A stretch of 64,000 bases of DNA from Promerops cafer (taxonomy: Eukaryota > Chordata > Aves > Passeriformes > Nectariniidae): contig VZSE01010018.1 of NCBI GenBank assembly GCA_013398275.1, positions 875,256 through 939,255 of the forward strand, written 5' to 3'. Both the position numbers and the translations under genes were made by a program. Each line of letters opens with the position of its first letter. The first letter of the stretch is position 1. Positions 36,806 through 47,171 of this stretch are shown in pieces. The notes below the pieces were generated by a model. It saw only the letters and a list, made by a program, of their open reading frames with translations. It was not told the origin of the DNA and searched no databases.

Positions 36806-38460
36806 ACTATTATTTAGTTACAACTAGCAGGCGCAGAGCACAAAGGCTCTAAGGATGTTGATATTTTAACCTTTCACTTGAGTCCATCCCAAACCAAACT
36901 TACTTCTGATACAAATTATGTAAAACTCATCACAATGCACAGAAAGGAGAAAAATTCTCTTTCCAACATGCACCATTTCCTGCACTCTTCCAGGAAGAAA
37001 ACTGCTGCCTCTGTCCCATACACAAGAACACTGAAAGGCAGACAGAATCACAAGGACCCTCATGTACACTATTTACTTGCTCTTATGACCAAGGGAAAGC
37101 TGCATCCCACATGTCCAGAGAAGCAGTGGCTCTAATTCCAGCCCCTATCTGGAGCTTCAGAGGAAAAAATGTTTAGGCACAATACCACTGATATCTCACT
37201 CTTTTTTCATCTAATTCTCATGCCTTAGAAATAGAAACTTAAAAAGGGCTGGTAACAGAGGGAACTGTAGCCTTTTCTTACTCTATTTTTTATTGGATTA
37301 GAATTTTTAATTCCCATCGAGTTTCACATTATTTCCAGCCGCACTATTTTTCATTTATATCATACTTCCCATTACTATTGTGCTTTGCAAAACTGAACTG
37401 AAAAGCAATAAATAAAGCTTTCACTTCATCTTCTTTGATGCCAGCCTTCTAATCTTACAGTAGCAAGACAGGGCACAGTAAGCAGAGCTGTAGAATAACT
37501 GCATCGATCTACTAGCAAAAAAAAAAAGCCTGCTGATATGGACTAAGTCAATCTCCCTGCAGAAAAAACTTACACAGAGAGACCCCAAGAGATCATAAAT
37601 TTACAGCCTAGCTTAAAATTATGGAATTTATAATAGACTTGCCATTTATTTAGTGAGAGAACTTTTAAGGAAACTGCTCAGCTGGGTTGCCTTTCCATTA
37701 CTGAAACACAACCATCAACTTTGAAAACAAATACACCCTACATTAACTACCATAATACTCAGATTGAAAATAATCAGGTAGATCACAAATTTCACACTAG
37801 ACTATTAATATGAAGAGGTATCTCAGATTTCTGTACTTACTCAGATTAGTAGGTGCTCTTTTAAAGCTTGATGGAGAGTTCTGGAAAGTTTCCTGCTGAA
37901 TGCCTCTTAATTTAAGGAAGCGAGATTATATATGGAGCAAATGGTCAAAATCTTCTTATTTAAGGGATGAAAATCCTTTGGGGCTTGTTCCAGATCTGGA
38001 TAATGTCCTTGACTGGAGCATGTGTGGTGGAACCAAATAAGGTATAAAATATATATATAAGGTATTTCATGAAGAACTATGTTATCCCATAGCAAAACAA
38101 CATAAAAGCAAAGCTACTGAAAGAAAACAAGTCCTGCTTCAGTTGCTTGATTAACTAGAGGGTTGTTTCTTGCTCTGAAAACCTCTGCTGAAGTTGACAT
38201 AACTTTTCCAGATCAATGATGTGAATGTAGAACAGTGAAAAAGTCAGGCTGTCACTTCTTTTTAGATAACTAAATACAGGGCAAGGAAGATTTTTGCTTG
38301 AAGTATAATACCTGTACATGATGGTTTTTATTTATATTACACGTTCTTACACTATTCAAATTTCAGTTTAAAATTATCATTACCAGACCCATCAACTGTT
38401 TTTAGTTAGTCTGAGAAAAGTTTCAAAACCTGAGGGTATTGGATTCAAGTTCTGTAACAT

Positions 38461-38757
38461 CACAGAATCTTAAAACGGCCTGGGTTGGAAAGGACCTAAA
38501 AGATCATCTCGTTCCAACACCCCTGTTGTGGGCAGGGACACCTTCCACAAAAATCAAGTTGCTCAAAGCCCCATCTAATGTGGCCTTGAACACTTCCAGG
38601 GATGGGGCATCCACAACCAGCCAGGGCATGTCCAGCCTCTCACCCAACCAGCACCCCCAGCTCCTTCTCCCAGGGCTGCTCTGGGTCTGTCCATCCCCAG
38701 GCTGGATTCATACCAGGCGTTGCCCTGACCCACATGCAGCACCTTGGACTTGTTAAA
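38461..38757 (-). mobile_element. CR1 LINE fragment with internal deletion (copy 4)
   Basis: Minus-strand CR1. On the plus strand the first part carries the reversed 3' end: GGGTTGGAAAGGACCTAAAA, GATCATCTCGTTCCAACACC, GGGACACCTTCCAC, TGGCCTTGAACACTTCCAGG and GATGGGGCATCCACAACC, reaching the CCTCTCACCC block near 38643. It then jumps to CCCCCAGCTCCTTCTCCCAG, GGCTGCTCTGGGTCTGTCCA and ATGCAGCACCTTGGACTTGT, which normally lie some hundreds of bases further towards the CR1 5' side. The two parts therefore seem joined by an internal deletion close to 38645. The 105- and 104-codon frames inside it are shadows. The alternative is two separate fragments that happen to abut in the same direction, which is less simple. 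Confidence 0.88.
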
Positions 38758-39046
38758 TTGCTAACTTGGATTGATAAGCCTTATCATGAGAAGTTAGATA
38801 AATTGGACCACTTCCAAATAATACATGAAATATATCGTATTTTTATTCTCTTAGTAACTAGCCTGAGGAGTGTTGTTGCACATTTAAAGTTAAGAAATGA
38901 CACAAGCTTTCAATAACCTATAGGAAATATCCACATATAAATTAATCGAGTCACATAAGTATATAAAAATATTTAACAATTTGCTTAACAAGTTCTTTCC
39001 TATCTGTAAATGTGAAGTATCTGGAATATCACAAAAAATCCCCCCG

Positions 39047-39064
39047 AAACAACAACAACAACAA
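39047..39064. repeat. (AAC)n microsatellite
   Basis: About six AAC/ACA units preceded by a short C run. Confidence 0.88.
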
Positions 39065-40337
39065 ATTTTTAAGCAGAAGTAAATATTTGTGAAGAATTGT
39101 GCTGGAATACTGGTGTTGTTCTTTAAAATTTAATTTTTTTTCCTAAAGTAACAAAAAAAATATAGATCTGATAGTACAGCTTGCTTTCAGGCAGGAAATC
39201 TTTTGCTTAAGTGAACACAGAAGTCTTGTGGTTCAATATAAGGTCATCCACTCTTCAACAAAAGTACACTCCTGTTTCTTGTTTCAGTACAAACACTTTC
39301 AGCTTATCCTAGTTCTTGAATTTGCAATAACTGAGCTTCCTTCCTTGCTGGAAGAGGTAACTGCTGTGTACAGACATTCCTTTACAGTGCGAAAGTATAC
39401 TAAGACATATCAACTCTTCAAGAATCATGCCAAAATACGAGCCTCTACACTCCAGCAGTTTGGATGCTATGTTAGAATAGTTTAAAACCCTGTACAGTGA
39501 TTTCCATTAAAAATACTAAAAGCCTTGGGTTAAGAGGTTTAGGCCAAGTGAAGATGTGGAAAGGGATCTAAAACTCACAGTGGGTCTAATTTGTCCAGTT
39601 AGCAAACACAACTGGATGCACTTATAGGCCAGTGACATCCCAGTTCACAATGAATATTTCAAATTAAATAATATTTGGCTTAACTGCAAGGCTCAATTCT
39701 GAATACATCCGATTCTCCCCCCCGTGACAAAAAAGGTCAGAGGGAATCTCACCCTGCAAGGACCTTGAGCCTCCATCCTACTCCACCTCTTTGCTGGAGG
39801 AACACCTGCTCTCCATACCTTATTTCTACTCTTTATTCTCTCTCACAAGGCTTCAGTAAAGATAGAAAACCCTCTGGATCTGGCACTACATTAGGGCCAA
39901 AGAGCTCACTAGAAGTGGGAATTGAAAATGTCAGTTCCTCTGTAATTTGTCTGACAAAATCTGCCCAAGAGCAGCTCTGCTCTCTAACCTGTCTCCTCCC
40001 TCTGTCCCTCAGCCCCACTGCTCCTTCCTATCCCCAAAATTCAACCAAGCTGAATGCCCAGCCCGCATCACCTTCCTGCCCTCAGAAACCTTTGGGTAAC
40101 ATAGTCCTGATTCAGACCATCCAAGGTGACCTAATACCTAAGCCAGCAGTCCAGCAGGCAGCACCTTTGAGATCCAGTTTGATGCTTCCCAGCTGGGGAA
40201 GGAGGGACAGAAATGAAGCAAGACAGTGCCTGGTGGCCACTTGTGCCTTCTCCAACTTCCACAGCCTGTAAATAATTTTGCTGTTTCACTTGCAGTCAAA
40301 CTGCACTAGGAAATTTATCATCCCAATTCCTCTCCCA

Positions 40338-40356
40338 CCCCCCCCCCAAAAAAAAA
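40338..40356. repeat. C10A9 homopolymer junction
   Basis: Ten C followed directly by nine A; the complementary strand is T9G10. Confidence 0.85.
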
Positions 40357-41097
40357 GTCTCTTAAAAAAGCACTTATTTAGTAACTAATTCTGCCCTCTT
40401 ATGTGCTTGTAAATTTTATAGGTTACAAGATTTAATATTTCTTTTTTTCAGCCAAGACTAAAGATCCTTGTTACAAATGATAGATGGGACAATTCTCAGT
40501 CCACTAATTTCGCTTGAATTCTTTTGAAAGGCTGTGAAATATATATTTCTTATTCTTCTTTAACTACATGAATTAAGACTTCAGTTTTGCACAATGTCAC
40601 TGAAAGCCTTTTGAGGGTCTGGCATCTTTTATCTCCATTATTCAATGAATAGATCTTTTAAAAAAAATTATGCAAAGCTACTAAAGGAATAGTCTATAGC
40701 CCTTTTTATTTATCTGAGAACCAAATACTTTCTGACTATCCAAAGTACTTTCCCCATTGTTTGGTATCAATCCCTAGCACAGCTGATACTCGAGGAAGAG
40801 ATTTTCAAAATGCTGCCTAAGGGATTTAAATGAAGATTATTTTTCTAAGTCTTCATTTTCTTCTTTCAATGAGCACCCTCAGCCTCTACCCCCATCTATT
40901 TTCCATTCCACATTAACAGATTAGATTTTAAATTCCCTCTGGGTGAAAAGATACTGCATCTCAATTCAGACTGTCAAAGTTTTAGAGCCACAGAAGTTAG
41001 GAGGAAGCAACACAGCTGCCAACTAGCAATTACACCCAATCCCTGCCATGTACTCTGGATCAGAAGGATCTCTTCTCCCCTCTCTCCCCTTCTTCCA

Positions 41098-41368
41098 GAC
41101 AAACAGCAACAAGACCACAGGAAATAGCACCAAGCTGCACCAGGGGAGGTTCAGGCTGGACACCAGGAAGAATTTCTTCCCTGAAAGGGTTGTCAAGCCT
41201 GGGAAAGGGCTGCCCAGGGAGGTGGTGGAGTTGCCATCCTGGGATTGTTCAAAAAGGCCCATCTGGATGTGGCATTTAGTGCCACGGTCTGTTTGACAAG
41301 GTCGTCATCAACCAAAGGTTGGACTCAATGGTCTCGGAGGTCTGTTCCAACCTAAATGATTCTGTGAC
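41098..41368 (+). mobile_element. CR1 LINE 3' fragment (copy 5)
   Basis: A 5'-truncated CR1 tail of about 270 bases in the plus direction. Blocks in order: ACAGGAAATAGCACCAAGCT, GGGGAGGTTCAGGCTGGACA, GAATTTCTTCCCTGAAAGGG, GGGCTGCCCAGGGAGGTGG, TGGAGTTGCCATCCTGGGAT, AGGTTGGACTCAATGGTCTC, TCTGTTCCAACCTAAATGAT and the terminal TCTGTGAC. It is the best preserved of the six tails by eye and so may be the youngest. The minus- and plus-strand frames here (79 and 82 codons) are shadows of the element. Confidence 0.95.
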
Positions 41369-44300
41369 CCTCCCATCCTTCACTGTTCTTTGTTGAGGAA
41401 AGCACACAACCACATTCTTAATTGAAGCACACACTCACATTTGAGCAACTAAGCAAAGACAGTTTCTTGATTTGGTGCCCAAAGAAAATATTTGCAATAT
41501 GCAGACATCTAAAGATGCAGATGAAGGCAAAGTGGGATTTTGTAGGGGAGCCTGGTCATTTCTCTGTGATTCAGATCAATTAGAATTATTCATCTATACA
41601 CTTCTGAAAATTGCACCCATTTGCCACTTTGGGCACTTAAATAACTTAAGGGAAATGGATGCTTTCCAGTAATTTCAGTCATTGAAAGTACTCAGCATTA
41701 AAAGGCATGCTTTGGCTGTTATAATTCTTCCAAATGCTCTGCTAATGGTTTTGGTTATGACTGTGGTCCTTGTCCAGAGAAGAACTGGAGAGGCCACAGC
41801 TCAGTTACCTTAGGAAAGTGATTTTCTGACCAAACTTTTCTTGCCCATTGAAAACAGTCATAAAGAAAGTCTCTCTTTATTTCACAGCTCTAATGTAATA
41901 GATTATTTTCTACAAATTCTAAATTACTCCAGCACTTCTCTATGTCAACCACACAACACAAACTTATTTTAGGGCAGGGATTGCCTTTGTGGCAGGTGAG
42001 TGAAGCACTGATGAGCACAGAGAAGACCCTGTATCTGAAGCACTGCCTAAAATACCCAAAATACACGTCCCAAGGAAAATAGAGAAGTTCTGGTACAGGA
42101 ATGAGAAGATCCCTGCTAGAAAACCAAGCTGTGACTGTTTCAAGTTGCTGTTTTCAGTGGAATATCAGGGATGATATTGCTTTTCTTTCAGATGCAGCTT
42201 GAGAGGAAATCACTTTGCTAATCAGCTTGGGTTTATATTTGTAATCATTGAAGCAAGATGCTTTTTTGTCACTTTTGCCACTGCTTTCTAAACATCTAAA
42301 CATGATTTACAGTCAGCTATACTGGTAGCTGTACAACATGTATAGTTTTATTTTCATTTTGCAGAAAAAACATGGTGAATCTTGTTTTGCTATGGGTAAA
42401 CCATATTAAGGAATTACACAAAACCAATGTAATTTCAAAGCAGGGGATTTATTTTGGTTTTTCCATGTGTCTGATTTGTAGCCCTAATATTACAAAAGGT
42501 TGAAGAATAATTATATAAGCTATTAATTTAATTAATTAGGTGAAAATGAAAAAAAAAAAAAGAAAATGGGACACAGACTTGAGAAAGGGCTGTCTTCCAT
42601 GGTCAGGGAACCTTGGAAGAAAAAGAGAAAAAAGATGACCCATGGGAGAAAAAAAATCACAGTAGGTTGTAATGTATACTACGATTAGTATAACATTTAC
42701 TGGCATTTCAGTCATATTTGAATTTTTCACAACTTGCCCTTGCCCTCTCCCCTAAGAATGACTGCCAGTCCTACTATTACGATTTGCTATCTCTGCAATG
42801 TGCAATTATATTTTGACACACATCCGTGATCCTTTTAATTATTATTATTTTTTCTAATTGGATGAATTTCTAATATAAGCTAAAACTAATGGTTTATAAC
42901 TGTGCATAGTTTGTAGCTGATTGGAGAGAATAGGTGATCAATAATTTTAATAATCTTGGCTAGATTTGCATGCCGCTATTTTATACAATTAAATATAAAA
43001 TGAAAGAAATGAAACCCACAAATCTCAGTCAATTACTGAAGTAGATTATCTGTTTTCACAGAGAATGGGCCAGATGCTCAACTAATTTAAATCAGCTCAG
43101 CTCACTGATATTTACATCAAGAATCTGCCTCAGTATTTTAAATCCCTTTATCTCCAGTATGTAGAATACACAGAGAGCTATTTGGGACAAAAGCTGTCCT
43201 CATGTGATTGCTAATTACACTAAAGGTTGTAGTGTATAGCAAGGTACTCAACACTATAGCAGGAAAGAAAACCTGCTTTCATATTTTTATCATTTATGGA
43301 CTGAAATAAATGTTACTATACATTATCAACACTAAGACTATTTACCATTGGGGTGCAAATTACAAGTTTATCATAAATTAATAGATTTTTCAAACATAAT
43401 TTCTGAAATGTACATTTGTGTAAGACAAAGTGTTAAAGAAAATACTAAAACCTTCATGGGAATGTTTAAGACTTCTCCTTAAAAGCCTAATTGCTCCCTT
43501 TGGAGACATTATACACTATTGAGTAAATACTTATTTATAGGCTTTTTAATTGGTGGATTACATTAACAGATATTAGGATATATTTTGAAGGCAAGTATAT
43601 TGACCTTGTGGAGTCCAATGCTTCCTTATATATAGCACATTTACTGGCAGAAAATTCTATAATTCTAATTATTAGTGAAATTGATTTTTACAACTTCTGC
43701 AAGATTGAGTTCACATATATTTAAAGGAAATATTGGCAAACTGTGACTTTTCCCTAATAAACCATTGGGAACAGTAGCATTTCAGTCCTACTTTCAGCAG
43801 TCCCTAAGCAGTCAGAAACCCAGCTCTTTATCCTTCCCCCCCAAATTGAACCACAATAAAAATAATAATGAAAATCTGTATTAGCATTCAAATTCAGCAT
43901 TTTGGAGTAAGCTCAGGAGGCAGAGCTGTCATTTTAAAAGGGGACAGCAGCAGCCTGGAGCTACCATTGCAGACCCACTGCAAAACCTGCAGACAACTCC
44001 TCCATCATTTTAAACCTGCTCATAAGTGAAAAACAGATAATGACAGTAGTCAAAGCACCAAGACACAGACAAGTTAAGAAGAAGGGGCTAACAGGACCCA
44101 ACAACCCAAACACCATAAACCTCAGAATGTAAATGAGAGGAACAAAGAGCATAGCCTGGGGCGGAAATACATTTTTTTCCCCCCCTCATAGTATGTTTCC
44201 ATGGGGTTATGCTCTGCTGCTTTTTCTCATGCTCCATCAACAATTTTTTGTATGGGAAGCCCCTTTAGTAATTAATTGTACTTTGGTGAAGAACAACTAG

Positions 44301-46853
44301 GGAATTGGCAATAAAGAGCTATTATAGGAAAGATCTTTTTATTATTGTGCTGTAAGAGACAGAGGCAGCACAATTTGGCAGATCACCTAATCTCTGTATT
44401 TCTCAGATCTCTATGTATTAACTTGACAAAACTCTCTCCAGGCAAGAGGACTGTGAGGTTAAATTTACTTTTGCAGAGGAGGGGAATAAAAGATTATATT
44501 GGTAGCTGCTTGGAAGGGCAGATCCCCCTGTAAGCAGGACAAGCAAAAAAAATTCAGAGACGAGTCTGGACAGTATATAAATCAAAGCTGGTAGAAAAGT
44601 TTGCAGACTGGTGTTTTTTCCTGCCTTTCAACAAAGCTAGACTTATAAATGGCATGGTCAAACAGATTCTACCAGCAGGTGGGAGTCAAATTAAAGCCCT
44701 GATTCCCAGCTTAGCCGTTCCTCTGTAGTAGCAAGTGCAGGCAGTAGAGGTTATTGAACCGGATGAAAAGACAAACGTGTTGCTTCCTGCCAGACACAGT
44801 GAGTATTATGCATCACTGTCAAAGAGCCTGAATAAAAGACCTTGTCTTGGTGTATAAATCCCCTAGTACCACTCTTACAAAATTCTTGAGTGCAAAACTG
44901 GTGTGAAAAGTTACTAGATAAAAAATGGTTTGTTGCACAGAAACACCTGCTATTGCCAGCAACCTTGAAAATCAGCTGGGCTTGCCAGTAGGGGCATCAT
45001 CTGTACTTCAAAACACTTTCTGTAATTGAGAAACAGTGAAAAGAGTAGGTAAGGAGGAAGCAGGATGAGAAGGTGCAATAACTAAGCCACAGCTCACTCC
45101 TGCAGCCACCAGTTCAAAGCAGGAGTCTGGAGATTGCTCCTGAGCTGAGTGGCTGTGTGCTCACAGACAAACCATGGGGATCCCCAAGGCCTCCTTTTTC
45201 CTTCTCTTCTCATTCTAAGCACAAGGTAGAGTGCACATCAAAAATCACCAAGGCAAACTTGGGGTTTCCACCCTTCCATCCTCTTGGGCCTTAACTACTC
45301 TCAGAAATGAAGGCAGCAGAGATGGAAGCCAGGCAAGAGGACTCAGATTTTACAGCTGTTGGCTGGGAGCCAGAACAGCAGCTAATGTTGCTAAAATCTG
45401 AGCCGTGGTTTGATTAGATGGTGGAAATACCTCCCCCCATTTTTTCTTCCCCTTGAGGTGAGCATATGTCATTTTTGAGTTGTAAGACTTATAAAATTAT
45501 TTAGAACCTCATATATTGTTTATACATCATTTATATCACACACACACATATATATATGCCATGTATATCACACCTAAGCATATGTGATCTTTCCACAAAC
45601 CAAAGTGAGAAACAAGCAGGCAATCTGTAAAAAACATTTTCTACCCATGGATGGGCATAGCTTCTGTGAACTGATGGAATAATCAGTCTCAGAGACAAAC
45701 ATTCCCAAGGCAGCCACTTCTTCCACCAAGCCCATATAAGAGACTATATAGAATGCACCAACTGGTTGCTTACGACGTGATAAAGAAAAAGACATCCACA
45801 GAGGAAAAAGAAATGTGAATATGCAGAGGCAAAGATTTCCAATTAAAACGGCAAGAGAGGGGTTAGAGGTAGGTAAGATGGATCTTAAAGTGCAGGTTTC
45901 ATTTCCATCTATTGCCACATAATATCTGTTCATTAACTTTAGAAAGCAGCAAGTGCTGAACTACTTCATCTTATGAGTTGCTGATGCCACAAGTTTCTGT
46001 TATGTTTTCTGAGTTTCATCTTGTTTTTTTCCTCTGGGTCTAGTTACATAACTTTTCAGGTTTTGATAAACACTCCTGAATATGCTGCTTAGAAGATGCT
46101 ATTAACATGCTAAGAACTTCTGGAAAGAGAACATTAACAGAAAAAGAGAAAGAGGATCAGTCCATAGCTACACAGTCTATATGTTAAAAAACCCCCCCAA
46201 TAATTCAGCACAGGTATGGATACACACCTCTGGGGGAATGAAGAGACTAACTTACACCATGCAGATGCATTCCACTGTTTGATTTTGCAGCAGCTGTACA
46301 GCCTCAACCCATCTTTACAGCACCTTTAACTCTGTAATACTGTGCCTTTTTTCCTTTCTTTCTGAAAATGATTACAAAAGGCACCCACATGCTTCTTTCC
46401 AAATACCAGCACATAATTTGTGTGTTGTATACTGTCTTGCATACAAAATAAATTTTAAAAAAAGACAATTAGGAATTGGAGAGTTTTTTGCATCAAGTCT
46501 GGACTGCTTGGGCAAGTCTTTGTACTGTTTTCCATTCTTTGCCAAATTTGTTTCAGTTTTACAAACTGTTTGATGCAACAATCTGTTTCTTTTATGTTAT
46601 AAGGGACCAAGGACTCTTGTGTAGAGATTCACATATTTGTTATGATTCAAGTGTTATTTCTACTAGCCAAAATAATTTTTAAAAGTCACATCTCATTTTC
46701 TTGATCTACATTTTAGTGCACTTGGCTATATGATATGAAAACAATTGCCTTTAAAGAGTAGTCAAAATACAACAGCATGCAAATTTTAAATTAATAGTTA
46801 CGCACATTTTTGTTCTGCTTAGCATTTAAGATTACTTCAAGCACTTCTGTGTT
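41369..46853. other. AT-rich single-copy sequence, no gene seen
   Basis: It holds an A run at 42549-42561, an AT-rich motif-dense patch at about 42830-42990 including an octamer ATTTGCAT at 42964-42971, and a CA/TA microsatellite at 45537-45557. The 119-codon minus-strand frame at 45574-45933 shows a hydrophobic stretch (VLIGNLCLCIFTFLFPLWMS, about residues 29-48) but no family I recognise, and it lies in AT-rich DNA where such runs arise easily. Confidence 0.55.
45537..45557. repeat. (CA)n(TA)n microsatellite
   Basis: Six CA units run directly into about four TA units. Confidence 0.9.
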
Positions 46854-47171
46854 ACTCTGGAGTGCTGTGTCCAGCTCTGGACCAGGCTCTGCTCAGTGGT
46901 GCTCAGCAATGAGACAAGAGGCCATGGGCAGGAATTGATGCACAGGAAGTTCCACCTGAACATGAGGAAGAAATTCTTCACTGTGCAGTGACCAAGCACT
47001 GGAACAGATCACCAGAGAGGGTGTGGAGTCTCCCTCACTGGAGATGTTCCAGAACCATCTGGACACAATCCTGTGCCACATGCCCTGGAATCACCCTGCT
47101 TGAGCAGGTGCATGGCACCAGATGACCCACTGTGGTCCCTTCCCACTTGACTCATTCTGGAATTCTGTGAT
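46854..47171 (+). mobile_element. CR1 LINE 3' fragment (copy 6)
   Basis: CR1 tail of about 320 bases in the plus direction. It starts in CTGGAGTGCTGTGTCCAGCT (a block further 5' in CR1 than the start of copy 5), then AAGTTCCACCTGAACATGAG, GAAGAAATTCTTCACTGTGC, GACCAAGCACTGGAACAGAT, GGTGTGGAGTCTCCCTCACT, GGAGATGTTCCAGAACCATC, TGTGGTCCCTTCCCACTTGA and a terminal GGAATTCTGTGATA. Its GTGGTCCCTTCC tail agrees with copy 1 rather than copies 2 and 5. The 62-codon minus-strand frame within it is a shadow. Confidence 0.93.

Larger units (their letters stand above)
30001..38460. other. Single-copy sequence with short microsatellites, no gene seen
   Basis: AT-rich apart from a GC-richer patch at about 35200-35510, which holds overlapping frames on both strands (106 and 84 codons), and a 128-codon plus-strand frame at 36466-36852 whose C-terminal part runs into the TTA microsatellite and so encodes a run of Ile. 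None of these shows a domain or motif I recognise. Short tandem repeats are at 31401-31423 and 36786-36805. Confidence 0.55.
38758..41097. other. Single-copy sequence; longest open frame of the window, no recognised gene
   Basis: It includes an (AAC)n repeat at 39047-39064, an exon-like segment at 39288-39356 on the plus strand, and a 168-codon plus-strand open frame at 39765-40271. That frame is rich in Ser, Leu and Pro, has no signal peptide, membrane segment or domain I can see, and sits in a locally GC-richer patch where long frames arise more readily. A C10A9 tract lies at 40338-40356. Confidence 0.55.

Noticed and set aside
36466..36852. 128-codon plus-strand open frame
   Set aside because: No recognisable family; its C-terminal Ile run comes from the TTA microsatellite.
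38439..38916. Two overlapping plus-strand frames of about 105 codons
   Set aside because: They run antisense through CR1 copy 4 and have no coding meaning.
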